Shown piece after piece: positions 36,107 to 48,579 of a DNA stretch of 64,000 nt. This stretch comes from Fagopyrum homotropicum (Eukaryota > Streptophyta > Magnoliopsida > Caryophyllales > Polygonaceae): the NCBI GenBank assembly GCA_033239125.1, contig BSWB01000002.1, positions 161,541,909 through 161,605,908 on the forward strand, written 5' to 3'. Position 1 is the first letter of the stretch. Each line of letters begins with the position of its first letter. Made by a program: the position numbers and the translations under genes. Under the pieces are notes generated by a model. It saw only the letters and a list, made by a program, of their open reading frames with translations, was not told where the DNA came from and made no database searches.

Positions 36107-36920
36107 TTTAGTGTATATCCGTGCACATTATTATACATTTATTTTGTTTAACACTTTAAATTTTACATGATTTAAGTTTTTTTAAAATATGATGATGATG
36201 ATAATATAATATTTTTACGAATTTTAAACATTGTCATAATCCATAATGTATTAAATCATTCATGTTTTTTTATTAATCTATTCAAGATGTTAAGTCCACA
36301 TCTTGTTTATTTCTAAAAATTATACCTTACTTTCCTTGTAATATTGTGTGTCCACCTCTTGTTTATTTCTAAAAACTTACACCTTACTTTGACGCTACTT
36401 ACAATCTTATATATTGGCCAAATGCAAGAGAAAAGTAAACGTGCTTAATCATATACAATAATGTTAGTATTTGTTTTCTTTTGTTTGTGAATCTCTTAAT
36501 CTAGTTGCAAATTACAACAAAGAGGACAAAGATCAATGGTTTCTAACTACTAAAAAAAAAAATTTGAACGATTGAAAATAGTCAATAATAATAGATAATA
36601 TGAAATTATTCATATTTAAATGAAATAATTTGGTCAAATAAGACATTTTCTATTCTGATTAGGTTTATTTATCCCTTCAAATTTACCACTTTTATTAAAT
36701 TGAAGTTGGAAGGTAATAAGTTTGATAGGGTTACATTTATTAAATATATTTATACCATGAGCTAGTTACTAGAAGAAAATCTCAAAAAAGCTTAAATAGT
36801 TATTTTGTCCGAGTCAAATTTTATGGCTCCTCTAAAATTTGCACTCAAAATAATTCAAGTTAACCGTTCAAACTAGTAAAAAAATTAAATTTACAAAAAT
36901 TATACATATATATGTATATC
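36107..36920. other. Gene-free AT-rich spacer
   Basis: AT-rich. A segment with CACATCTTGTTTATTTCTAAAAA is present twice (about 36296 and 36352). No gene. Confidence 0.45.
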
Positions 36921-37163
36921 TTGACTTATATGTAAACAACTCTTACCATGTGAACATGTAAACACCGCATATATGTGACTATACCGCCGAATGTATGTGA
37001 CTATACCGCAAATAGATGAATCATGTCCGGCGAATATTTTTTCCACTAATCATATGATTTTTGTTTCCTTTAATATCGCCTAATCTCAACCATCTATTTA
37101 ACAATCTAACGAATACAATATGTTCTCATTTTACATGGTAAGAGCTGTTTACATGAGAGTCAA
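36921..37163. mobile_element. TA-flanked MITE, family A
   Basis: A 243-bp element with inverted ends TTGACTTATATGTAAACAAC and GCTGTTTACATGAGAGTCAA. The interior includes GACTATACCGCCGAATGTA and TCCGGCGAATA. TATATA sequence lies on the left and CTCTATATAG on the right. Nearly the same length as the 63123 copy. Confidence 0.75.
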
Positions 37164-37189
37164 CCTCTCTCTCTCTATATAGTACTATT

Positions 37190-37395
37190 CATATGAGAAC
37201 AAACCTTATCGTGTAATCATGAGAACAATTTGTAGTTATTATTAGTTTTGTTACGAATGTGTCATATCGTTGAATGCATTATTCGTCGTTGTTGTTAGTT
37301 ATTATTAGTTTCAGAATATTATTTATCTAATAATTATGATATCCACCTAACACTCACCATCCGACGGTCTAAAATTAATATATATATATATAATT
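37190..37395. mobile_element. TA-flanked MITE, family B (degenerate)
   Basis: ATATGAGAACAAACCTTATCGTG and ATTAGTTTTGTTACGAATGTGTCATATCG match the 31743 element. The right end is replaced by a TA tract (37377-37393). Confidence 0.5.
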
Positions 37396-37699
37396 TTTTT
37401 AAACTCTCATTTTTTACTTAAAAATTGAGTTAAATAATTAAACACATAAATTACATCCTTATAAATATACATTTAACAAAGCTTTAGTTAATTTCATCAT
37501 AAACCTTGTGAAATTATACTTTTGTAACAACTTGTTAAATTCATGATTTAATCATCACTTCATGCATTTTTCACGTAATTTCACGAGTCTTGCCAAACCT
37601 TTACCAAAACTTGAAGAAAAACACTAATAATGAAATGTTTGACCATGCAAGCAACCATCTACAATTCTAGCTTTAATATACCAATTCATTTTGGCCCTT

Positions 37700-38083
37700 T
37701 CTCTGTTAACTTGTCGGTATTCTTTTGGACTCGTTCCGATCGAACTCAAACCGGGTTTTCAAAAAATTTATGTTTTTTCGGATAGGGTCTTTGTCATAAT
37801 TTTTATTTGAAACAATTTGGTTTAATAGACTTTTTCTAGTTTTGTATTTAGTAAATGTACCCCTTAAGAGAGGAGGGTGTAGAATTTGAAAATAAATACA
37901 AAAGGTTTGGTTTAGTAGGCTTTTTCTTGTTTTGTCGGTTTCAGACCCAAACCGAACCGAACCGGAAATCCTAAAAAACACGGACCGAAAACTGAACCTA
38001 AATTTTCGGTTTAGTTTTGGTCTGTATCGACATTGTCGGTTCAGTTTGGTTCAGGTAAACCGAACCAAACTTGCTCAACCCTA
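37700..38083. mobile_element. hAT-type remnant with AACCGAACC arrays
   Basis: The right end CTTGCTCAACCCTA and arrays of CCGAACC/GGTTCGG resemble TAGGGTTGAGCA-type hAT ends. The left end is not found. The middle contains the shared block also present at 20081 and 62398. Confidence 0.5.
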
Positions 38084-38490
38084 ATTGGAACCAACCGGAA
38101 GGTAAATTGGTTAAGCTCAATACGGATGATGTCGATAGAGGTAATCCGGGTATGGCCTCAGTTGGGGGACTGAAAGATTGTCATCGAGAGGGGGTGAAAG
38201 CTAAGCACCCTGTTTTTAGCCTGATACTTCGGTGTCAAGGTTTACTTACACGAGACTGGATCGTGAGATTCATCCATATTTTCATAGAAGCTAATCACGT
38301 CACATACTCGGTAACTAATCACACTTTCTTCCTAGATTTAGGTTTATACATTTTTGTGAATCGTCCAACTTTAATCGGGGTACTTTTAGATGACTTGAGG
38401 GGTATTTATTTCCTGTTCGGTATTCTTATAATCAGTTTTGCACGTTCTTATCTATTGTTTGTATTCCCTACTCCATTTCACCAAAAAAAT
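38084..38490 (+). pseudogene. LINE-type RNase H remnant with internal deletion
   Basis: The frame reads NWNQPEGKLVKLNTDD and RGNPGMASVGG, then jumps to HPVFSLILRCQGLLTRDWIV, FIHIFIEANHVTYSVTNHTF. The first and last parts of the RNase H fold are kept, but the segment with the second and third catalytic residues (AExxG, DS) is missing. The RCQGLLTRDWI segment closely parallels RCQGFITRDWI of the LINE at 9935, so both come from one family. Confidence 0.72.
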
Positions 38491-38529
38491 GTTCTTTTTT
38501 TACCGAGAACTCATCACAAATAGATAAAA

Positions 38530-39210
38530 AAAATAGTGGTAATATTAAATAACTTGTCTAAATATATCATTTTAATTATTCCATATAAATAAGGGCCACA
38601 AATTTTATTATCCAAGGGTACCGGATACCTATGGACCGGACCCGCAAACAAGGGTGCGACCGAACCTCATCCCCTCATTACACCCGACTCATATCAAACT
38701 CGAGCGTCATAGATATCCATACCGACCCGTTTATCCGGTTGATCGGACGGGCCAACCCGAAATTGCCCGGATGCCCGTATAATGAAAGTGATGAGAAATT
38801 TGTAGGGCCATATAACAAGATTAGGTTGCAGTAGCTATAATACCAAACCAAAGAAAATGACAAAGCAGAGACTTAAATTGCCCACTTTGGGACCGCTGGC
38901 GATGCCCAATTGATGTTGATGTGTCTATTAATATCTCATTTTCTGTACGCCTCAATTTCAGGTACGTGTACTTATGTAACATTTATTTTTATGTTTGGTC
39001 GTTACCCATTTTAGAGACCCCATTAATTTTAAAATATGGATTTGGGTGGTCCTCTATTATTTCTATTGCTTCTTTATTTTATAGTTTTTTTATCGTCTTA
39101 TTAATGAGAGCTTTTTAGCTTATTGACACAAAAGGTTTGATCTTTACTATCTAACTCCGTGACCACCTTACATTTAAGTCTATAATTTAATATCAAACTG
39201 CAAGGTATTA
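38530..39210. other. Gene-free region
   Basis: 38615-38790 contains CCGGA/GGGCAT-rich sequence that may be another decayed hAT-type element. The rest is AT-rich with no gene. Confidence 0.35.
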
Positions 39211-39214
39211 TTTT

Positions 39215-39399
39215 ATGGTTTAAGACCAGGAAAAAACCGGTGACCCGGATTGAAATTAAATTAAAAACAATTCTAAAAGAAAAAAAAAAGCTTACAAGGA
39301 ACCGGATTAGACCGAAATCCGGTTTCGGGTCTATATTTTCGAAAATTTCGGTATCAATTGGGCCCGTAACATCCGTCCTGGACCGGTTGTACAACCCTA
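39215..39399. mobile_element. hAT-type remnant
   Basis: Right end CCGGTTGTACAACCCTA plus ACCGG/CCGGTT arrays; the left end is degraded. Related in style to the 3175 element. Confidence 0.5.
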
Positions 39400-39569
39400 C
39401 ATTAAATAGTTGGTATGGATTTTCTTAAAAAAATTTATATATTAATATTAAAACTTTTTTATGCACAAAAATGAATGATATGTGTTCAACTAGTTTTTGA
39501 AGCAAAAAGAATATATTTTGCAAATCCACAAGTTGTGGGTCTAAATTGTAAGAAAATGGGGGAAAAATT

Positions 39570-39640
39570 GCCCTCACGCGGGATCGAACTACGGACCTTC
39601 AGTTTACAAGACTGACGCTCTACCACTGAGCTATAAGGGC
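39570..39640 (-). tRNA. tRNA-Thr (anticodon TGT)
   Basis: The minus strand folds into a complete 71-nt cloverleaf: acceptor GCCCTTA/TGAGGGC, D-arm GCTC/GAGC, anticodon arm TCAGT-CTTGTAA-ACTGA giving anticodon TGT (threonine, ACA codons), and a T-arm with TTCGATC loop. Internal A and B box promoter sequences (TAGCTCAGTGGTAGAGC and GTTCGATCC) are intact. An oligo-T run follows directly on the minus strand, as expected for RNA polymerase III termination. One T-stem position appears to be an A-C mismatch (position 52 with 62). It is a nuclear-type gene without intron. Confidence 0.93.
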
Positions 39641-39711
39641 TTGTATGACCTTATAGACCAATGACAAATTGTCAACTTTTAAGAACCCATTTTAAAACTT
39701 ATATAAAATTC

Positions 39712-39975
39712 AGGCTCGGTTCAAGTTCAACTCGTTAATAAAGGAGCCGAGCTAAAACATGTCCTCGGCTCGTTCGGCTAAACTCGGATTGTTTGACTAC
39801 AACAACATTGAAAGAGTGTTATATTATCCGATCTACTCGGCTCGGAAAAACTCGATTGAGCTCATTCACTTTATGAACAGGCCAACTACAATCAATTTTT
39901 AAAGCTCGTTTACAATGAGTGTTCCAGCCGAGCTTGAGTATGTCGATAATCAACTCGTTCTGTTCGTATTAGAAT
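39712..39975. mobile_element. Remnant with GCTCGGCTCG arrays, copy 1
   Basis: Dense GAGCCGAGC, CTCGGCTCG and AACTCG words in both orientations with an AT-rich centre, a pattern common to non-autonomous DNA elements in plants. A weaker relative is at 55975-56190. Termini not defined. Confidence 0.45.
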
Positions 39976-40388
39976 TTTATTTGAAACACAATCATTAAAC
40001 TTACAAGCTCCTATATGTTTCTCTGCAATGAGAAAGATTGTTAGTTTGAAACTAAAAAAGTAATCGGCTTTCATTCTAGTTTACAAAAAACTACAAAAGT
40101 TTCATGATTGTGTTTGTGTACAATCACATCAAATCTTCTAAACTATACAATCCCCTGCACATGGATGTGTAATTGTGTACTGACTACAAAGGGGTTAAAA
40201 TTTGAACTCTAACATGACTGCAGGGATACAATTTCAACTTTACACGAGTTTTAACAGCCATTCTAGTAGGGTAACTCCTCATCATAAGGCAAATACTCCT
40301 TCGTTTCCATGGCATTTCACAACTTCAGTTGAACTTTCAAATGTAAACTCGACAAAAGGAGCCTCAAACTGAGTTTAGTATGTAAGCT

Positions 40389-43300
40389 TTACTGCTTCTG
40401 TATATTGTAGCGTTCGCATACACTGTTGCTGTGTTCAGTCCACCACTTCTCTGCTTGTTCCTCGCTGAAGCGTTTTCGGCTGCAAGGATATAAAACAACC
40501 TGATTCAGTTAGAACTGATCCTGGTTTCTATTGTTGATAATGTTGTGGAGTTACCTGAATCGGACACGCTTTAGTTCAGTTCCACCACCTGGTAAGGAGC
40601 TAAGAGTTATATACACTCCTGGCTCGTCCTGTACAACACATTCTGATTTCTCAGATTGTGTTTTTGTTCCGTTAGTTATTGTGGTATCACTTCTTGGAGG
40701 CATCGCCATAGTTGTTGTCAGGGAAATGTTATCAGAGGCATGATTTGCATCATTTGACACACTTGGAAACTCGAACTTGCTGCTTCCGCTGTTTCCTTTC
40801 TGTACCCTTTCACTCATCTCCTTTAACTGTCAGGAGTTTAGATGCTTTGTTTTAACAATGCAATACACTATACAAGTATCTATAGAAGAAAATTTCACCC
40901 TAGTTTGCTGGTATAAACATTGAGCCCCGTTTGGTTGTAACTCTGAAAACGGAATGGAAATGAATCTAGTCCATATGTGTATCTTTGTTCATAACTTTTT
41001 TTAGAATCATTCCTTGTGGTTTCATGCAAAATGCAATTGTTTTTCCCATTTTCTTTCCCTATAGGGTATCAAAGCTAATAAAACTCTATTCCATTTACTT
41101 CAAACCTTAAGGAATGATTCCAAAAAATTTGTATACTTATGGACTACATTTGTTTCCATTCAGTTTCTGCTTCCGGAGTTAAAACCAAACGGCCCTGAGA
41201 GTATCAAATGAAATAAAAATACTTTCGAAACAACATAGATCATAAACGTTGATTTTGTACGACATATGAGGACTGACCTGTACAGTCAAAGACCGAATGA
41301 TTTCTTTTGCAGCTTTTGAGTTTGCAGCTTCATCAGCTGCAACTTTCATTGCCTGCTTAAGTTGCCTTGATGATTTCTCAAGTTCAGACTCCAAAGTCTG
41401 GATTTTGCGGGTCAGTCTTTCCACCTGTGCAATTTCACAGAAGTTACTAAACATCAGAATTCAAGACGTAAGCTAGAACAAATAAATATTGATCAGTGAA
41501 AACAGGTATAATACCTACTTCATTGAGAATAATCACATGCTGCATTTACTATATAACATGAAAATACTAGCTATTTAAGCTACTGAGGCTAGTAAATGGT
41601 TCTCAAGATTAAACTCCTTATAAAATCTTTTTGCTGTTAAATCAGTAATCCACATATCTTGGACAGTATATATACTCAAGAATTAAATATATAACTTAAT
41701 CATTAAAAAATTGCAACATTTTCTGGCATACTAACTACATTACCTGTGATCTTAGGTCAATAACTTCTTGGTTTGAACTCTCATTTACATGCAGTGAATT
41801 ATCTCTAGTAACATCAGGTGATGCAGAGAGACTGAGATACGGTATGGATACGACAGCAACTGCTTTTGGCTTCAATGAAACGGGGGATGATGATCTGGAG
41901 ACCATCCTGGAACCAGGAGCAGAGGCCGAGACACGTGTATTTGAAGTTCCAAACTGAGGTGGTGAAGCACTCGGTGTAAATCCTGGCCAAGCATTTTCAA
42001 TGACAATCGGAAAACTACCACTGTCACTTTTTTCCAGTTTACCACTAGACTTTGAAGATCCACTATCACTTTTCCTCAGAGTCTCAACAAATGAAAGTCT
42101 GGAGAGGTGCCCGGCTAATTTGGAAGTTGATGTGTCTTTATCCAATGATTCACTGGACTTCTGCATATTATTTTTACTACCAGGTCTGGGGATTTTTAAA
42201 GGCTGTCCAGACTCTACAGTCTTTTTCAATTTGGCAAAACAATCATCACAGACCCGATAAGGCTTGGTCATGTTTGGAGCTAGAGAAGCTTTCAGAGATT
42301 TGCGGCTGCTGCATGATTTGCAGAAAACAAGCCCACAGTTATAGCAGTTGTGGCGTTTTCTTCTAAAGTTAAATGGATTACGGCAAGAAGTACAAGCTGA
42401 ATGGTCAACACTTGTCATCCATTTATGAAGGCAAATAACTGCAGTGAAATTTGTTCCACATGCTACACTCTTCACTTGTTTATCCTTAAAAAAATCGACA
42501 AAAGTAGGTTCCTTTCTGTGATCTGTATCTCCATGTCCCAGTTGTCCATTTGTACCCTTTCCCCATGTATAAATTTCTGCTTTTGATGTCAAAACTGCAA
42601 CATGATGTGAACCACAAGCAACCTCTTCAATCAAGCTATTTGCAATTTTACCTTCAACATGAAAAGGAATCACTTCACCAGCTTCCGGACTACCCAGCTG
42701 TCCATACTTGGCGCTACCCATTGTATATACTTGTCCAGAAATGGTTAGGCCTACTGTAAAATCACGTCCACATGCTACTCTACTAAAGCTTAAATCTTCT
42801 AATGATGCTACACATACTGGAGTGAATCTGGTTTCTTTATCACCATGTCCAAGTTGACCATTATCGCCATCCCCCCAGGTGAACAGCTTACCTAATGAAG
42901 GTCTGTCAAAGGAATCAACAGTACTAATATCTTCAGTTACCATTTCGACAATAGCAGCTGTATGCCAACCACCGCAAGCAACCCACACTGTTCGTTGCCC
43001 TAATAAAGCTTCCACTTGTTTTGGCTTTCTAATGCTGGTACGATCTCCATGGCCTAGGGCGCCAAAAGTCCCATCACCAAACGTAAACAATTGACCAGAG
43101 GAAGTCAAAACAGCGGTATGCCATGGCCCACAGGAGACGTAGGTTACATGCAGAGCTTCCATTAACCCACCTACCTTTTTGGGAACCCAATGACTGGCCT
43201 CACTTCCATGGCCAAGAAGACCAGAGTTTCGAGTACCATCACCCCATGTGAAAAGGTCCCCTGTGACAGTAACAGCACAAGTATGATACTCTCCGCATGT

Positions 43301-45812
43301 GACAAGCTCAACATTCATGCCAGTCAGACTATTGATGAGCTTTGGAAGTGGAACATCAACTTCTACACCATGTCCAAGTCTGCCACCCGACTCTTCCCCC
43401 CAACTGAAGATCTCTCCTTGTTTAGTCACCAATGCAGCATGTCGGCCACCACAAGCAACGTATTGAACATCGAGTACCACGGTTGATTCAAGTCCCTTGG
43501 GGAGAAGAGCATCAATCTTGCTACCTGAACTACCAACTCTTTGAGTGCCACCACCCAAGATTCCTTCACCGAGGCCTTCTCCCCAGAGAAAGACGTCTCC
43601 CAAGGAATCAAAATCATCAGTAAAGGAACCCTGGCTAGATGAACTAACAACACTTGATAGGCTAACCCGAACATCAGATGCAGAGCTTCGGTTATTACTA
43701 TTATCTGTACTAGCAGATGGCAAAGTGAGAGAACTTCCACTGGATTCAGCAAGGCTTTGGTTCCTTGATGTTCCAGTATACAAAATCAAGTCAGAAAATG
43801 CCTTTCCAAGTCCAGATTGGGGTTGAGGTTCAGAAGAAGCACGAAGGCTCTGCTGCATTTCCCCTGGATCCTGATTGCCATCATAAATGATAACAAATAT
43901 TCTAAGTTAATCTATATTGGATTAGAGGAGGTACCCTGTAGCTGAAAATGCTGAACTAATAAACATTTCATCAAGGTTTCAGAATAAGCTACTAACAGAT
44001 GAAGCAAATGACTGGAAAAATTTCCTTCCATTTGGAGGAGTCTCGGATGCTGGACTGCTATCCTTGAACTCTGATCTCAATCTGCGCCACCCAACATTTG
44101 AAATCAGTGCCTTGAGACCAACAAACCAAACTTCGGCTTCCTCCTTGTCCTTGCAAATCTGTCGCGTTCATATAAAGATAATGAGAAATTTAATTGTTTG
44201 GAAAAAGTTCATCAACTTTATTCAAAATTTGTTTAATCCACCAAATAAAGATGCATGATAAACAATAAGCACCATAATACGGAAATCTTCTCACAAGCAA
44301 AATGACACCTGTGATCAAAATAGTTAACCTCAATCTGACATTATGACCGATATGAAGGAGCTGTTAAGCTTACCAAATCTAAAGATCTATCATTGCATAT
44401 CAATGAAAATGACTGATATTCCTTTTCTGGGCGTGGATATCGTTGAAAAGTAGCCTGAGAGACATGAAAAATATACTATTCATCAAGGACAATCAACCAA
44501 AATGATCACAAGAAAAATAAGGAAGATGGAAACTGAACAAAGTAGTGACATAATTTGGAGGGACACGGTAATAAACCAAACTTTCTACTGTTTTATTTAT
44601 TTGAATATCAACTGTGAAACCTCTGCTCAGACTGCATATCTTCTTAATAGTTTACCATCTTCTCTTTAGATGATGAGAAAGCTGCTAAGAATGAACCTAG
44701 AATTTACTACAGAGAAGAAAAATAAAATATAATTAATAGATACAAAAAACCTAGTTCTTGAATCTTGACATAGTATTATCAGCAATGTGGAATTGTAAAA
44801 CGTCAGCTGAAAAATTCTACTAAAGCAACCATCTTAATAACAGAAAAGATAGAAGAAAGTGGTAAACTAGACTTACCGTCCGTTGTCCAGGAATAATCCT
44901 TAGTACTTGATTAAGTCTAATCTGCCTCTCCTCTTTTCCTGAATACCATATCAGTGAAGATTCATCCTAAACAAACGAAATATAAACAAAAAAATGAATT
45001 TGGGGGGATAATAGATACAAATCAGCAATAAACAGGACCCTTTTGCGCATGCGCTATAGGGAAATATAAATAGAACAATTATTAATTGCCTTATATTTGG
45101 TCTTTTCAAACCAAAAATAGATATAATCTTCAAAACACTTCTTTTTCCATTTATGTTAGTGGCATGAAGGAGAATCTGTCAAGCATTCACATATACAGGT
45201 GAATATCAATGACTTACATTTGATAATCGAAATGGAGAAAATTTAGGCCTTCCCCTCCTTCCATACTTGAGCAATGTGGCCCCTTTCTTCAATGCAGTAA
45301 TAGCCTACAGATAATGATAGCCAAAATAATAGGTCTAAGTGCCTCCCCAAGGAGTAACTCAACAACTCATTTGTACAGGCTAGAGATGACTAAAAATGAA
45401 AAAAAAAAAAGAGTGTATTATCACCGATACATTTAGTTAGCAGCATATCAATCAACAATTCGGCTCCAAAAAAATTTCCCATAGTCCTGCTATAAATCTT
45501 TGCATGGAATATAAATATTTCCCCCAAAAATTGTTACAAGTTTGATGAAAGAAAGAGCATTTGTAAATACTACCCACGCCCACCTCTAGCCAAGTTTGTG
45601 GTACAACTCAAAACTGTATTTGTATTCCATGTTCCAACTACAATACTTACTACTAAACAGACCATTTTGTATAACAAACGTTAACAAGAAATGAGTTACC
45701 ACAACCAGATTACCAGAACAAGCATGGGATAAATAACGATGGAGTAAGTTGAAAGGACCAGTACCTGCTCAATATCCCTCTCAGCAGGGCTACCTCTAAC
45801 TGAATCACCCAT
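40389..45812 (-). CDS. PRAF: PH, RCC1-repeat, FYVE and BRX domain protein (PRAF/RLD family), nine exons
   Basis: Nine coding exons on the minus strand: 45765-45812, 45218-45304, 44877-44966, 44374-44454, 43997-44158, 41744-43870, 41278-41424, 40555-40826, 40389-40479. All junctions have GT donors and AG acceptors and the phases join to a 1034-residue protein. Exons 1-5 (residues 1-156) give a PH domain opening MGDSVRGSPAERDIEQ. Exon 6 carries about seven RCC1 blade repeats (residues ~246-635, recurrent WGxG, LGHGD and VACG motifs), then a FYVE zinc finger (~640-705) with paired CxxC motifs and RRKRHNCYNCG. Exon 7 is a coiled coil. Exons 8-9 end in a BRX domain (981-1034, with AEKWW). The family binds phosphoinositides. 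Arabidopsis RLD members are known to act with LAZY proteins in polar auxin transport and membrane trafficking. A 5'UTR intron with donor near 46229 is likely. Intron 7 contains a Tourist-like MITE. The size is typical of the family. Confidence 0.93.
40924..41195. mobile_element. Tourist-like MITE in an intron of the PRAF gene
   Basis: A 272-bp element beginning GCCCCGTTTGG and ending CCAAACGGCCC. The 3-bp sequence TGA stands on both sides as a target duplication. Its interior (TCTAGTCCATATG on the left, GGACTACATTTGTTTCC on the right) matches the copies at 6844 and 28208. Terminal sequence and 3-bp duplication fit the PIF/Harbinger Tourist class. It lies wholly within intron 7 (40827-41277), 82 bp from exon 7. 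Confidence 0.8.
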
Positions 45813-46540
45813 TTAAGTTGCAGAAACCGGTGATGCACAATTCTTGAAGAAATATCCATTAGCATAGCCCCAAAGATATCCAACCCCTAAACTCAGCTCC
45901 ATTAAAGTATAATCTACACGAACTCCGCTCTGATATATAGAGCAGAAATTCCTCCTACTACCATAATCAACCAATACCAATCACCATTATTCTATCACAC
46001 AACTCTCAATGGAAGCTGTTCACCTCTGCATTATCTAAACCTTTGCTCTATCAACTCAAGAAATCACCGAACCCTACCCTAACGCAGTATCTTGGTCCAC
46101 CAATACCACCTCTCCAAAATCCGTATCCGAACAAATTAACAATTTCCGAACAACACTGTTGTTTCCTCGAAATCGCTTAATAGAAAAAACTATTACAACA
46201 AACGGCGATCGACGAACGATATACCTGCATTGACCAGATGAAGGAATTACGAGAACCAAATCGATAATTCCTAAACGACTTCGACAAGGATCTTTAAGCT
46301 TCGATTCAATGTGCTTGAAGAATGCAACAGAAGAGCGCTTAGATTTAGGTTGAATAGCGGATTTTGCTCAAGCTTAACGAAATCGTGATTGGATTCGATG
46401 AAATTTGGGGGAAAAACTCTTTTGATTTTGGGTGAAGGTGGAAACGTGCAACCCTGTTCGGCTGGCTTTGGTATCTCCTATTTCTCTCATGTGTAATGAA
46501 ATTGTTCTTGACTTCCTGCAATAACATTTTTTATTCTGTA
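45813..46540 (-). promoter_or_regulatory. 5' leader and promoter region of the PRAF gene
   Basis: On the minus strand a donor-like GTCAATGCAG|GTATATC lies at 46230/46229 and an acceptor-like TTTCTTCAAG lies ~25 bp before the ATG at 45812, suggesting a 5'UTR intron. Sequence upstream to about 46540 is the probable promoter; no TATA box is obvious. Confidence 0.4.
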
Positions 46541-48579
46541 AATTACACTAATTCACCTTTATAATTGGTGAATTTTCACATAACCATCTATAAAACTGAA
46601 ACTTACACAAACATGGTCATATGATGTTTGGATTGAGTAAGAAATATAACTAGACATACAAAAACTTAAAAACATAATAGTAGAGCAACATCATCAATAC
46701 AAGTTCTAACTATATTAATTGAAGATAAGCAAACTTTTAAAACATATAAAATAAGCAAAAGAACATTAGAATACATCGAGGGCTCGTTTGGAACTGCTAG
46801 AAATCAATCCCGATAATGAAATGATTCTGAATCAATCAAACACTATGTTTGCTTAGAGGTCTTTTAATACATGAAGGTAATGCTCTCATTTCCATTTACT
46901 TTCCTTATTTTTATTCGATTCCACTCCGTTTCTATTCCACCGCTCCAATCAAACAGTTTATAATTTATATTTATTGTATTAACTTTATAGATTATTACCC
47001 ATCTTATCTAATCTATAACCCCCGCGGTTGTATTTTATAATTTTACCTATATAAAAGCATAAAAAGAGTGATAAGTGAGTTTTAAATAAATATAAAATTT
47101 ATGGATGAATTTGTGTAATTTTTATTTTACAAAATTAACTCACATTTTATAAGGGTCGAATTGTGTAATTAACTTTTTTCAATTTCGTTGCTTTTGGTGC
47201 CACGTAGGCAACTCTGTGGCTCCCCCAATCAACTGCAGAATCTGGGAGTTGTGGGTGGGCCCACACCTGGACAGTCAGCAATGATCTTTTTGTCATCATT
47301 GGAAAAATGCAGGCCCAAAATTATTAATGGGCCTGTCTGATTTGTTCGTGGGCCTTTCAAAGATGTCAACTTCTTGTAATGATGGTAATTACCTAAATTC
47401 TTCTCTAAATAGTTTTTATTTAGCATAATTAAGGGATAAATAATCTTGTAACATATACTTTTTTTACGCAAAAAAGTAAATTATATCATTATGGGATAAG
47501 TACTATAAATAGGTGGAAATGTATAAGACAAAAGTGTTTGCTTTAGAGTTGTTCTACAATTTAAGAACTTTGCATGATTGAGTTTAAAGAGTGAGATTGA
47601 GTACAAAACCCAATATGTGAAGTTTGGTGCTACTATAATTGATATTATTTTTAATTATTGTTAAGGTTTATTTTAGACTGATAGTGGAGATTTTGTATTT
47701 ATAGGGTTCGATGAAATCCTAGTTCTACTCGATCATATCTTCAATTAGGATGAGATGGAAAAATAAAAGGCTAAAAGTCCGACATGACAAGCCAAAAGTC
47801 CAACCCAACTAAAAGAGAAAAGGGAAAGTAAAATAAACGTTGAAACAAACCCATCGAGCAGGCAGTCGAGCGACCTCCTAAGCCAAAACTACGGGTCTTG
47901 TCTAAAATTGCTCCAATACATTCCTTGTATCATCGGATGGTCATTTCAAGGTCACGTGCGGAAAGAGAGAGAAGAGGTCGAGCGACCTACACACAGCTCG
48001 AGTATTTCTGCACTTTCCTCGATGCTCTTCACTTCACTCCCGGACTTTAGTCATTTCCGTCTTGAGCTTGACTTTTTTTACCAAAGGGAGATCTTTAGTG
48101 TGTACGATGTCAATTTTGATACATATGTATTATTTTTACCCAACGATTATCTAGAAAGTGTACGATTACATAAATAGATCTCGAAAACATAAATATGAAG
48201 GAAATAGACCCATAAAAAATGTTATTTAGTCAAAAAAAAAAAATATAGGGAATGAAATAAAATTATGATTGTTAATAGTGAAATGTTAGATATACTATTG
48301 GTCAAAGATGATGGCAGACAATGTGGGTCTTCTTAACAATGACATATCACCTAATACGTCGATACGTAGGGATGGAATTCAAATCTGGGCCTTCTTAACT
48401 ATGACAGATCCAGCTAATACCGAAAGCTAAGCGAGATGTTTCGTGGATTTTGCTGATCTTCTGCAGCATTGATCACTGATCAAATGATAAACAGAAGATC
48501 AAGAAACCCACCTCTTAATTACATTCAAATCTTAACAATAATGGATGAACAAGTGGCCTTTTTAACAGTGACATGTCCA
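46541..48579. other. Intergenic region between PRAF and DUF594 genes
   Basis: 46780-46960 has GGGCTCGTTTGGAAC on the left and CCAATCAAACAG on the right, perhaps a decayed Tourist-like element. 47690-48180 is of higher complexity (GTCGAGCGACC words twice) and may be LTR debris. A frame at 47908-48177 has no recognised product. Confidence 0.35.

Noticed and set aside
42000..43826. Plus-strand open frames of 60-105 residues
   Set aside because: They are antisense shadows of exon 6 of the PRAF gene.
47908..48177. 89-residue open frame between the PRAF and DUF594 genes
   Set aside because: No recognisable motif, no splice or promoter context, and surrounding sequence looks like retroelement debris.
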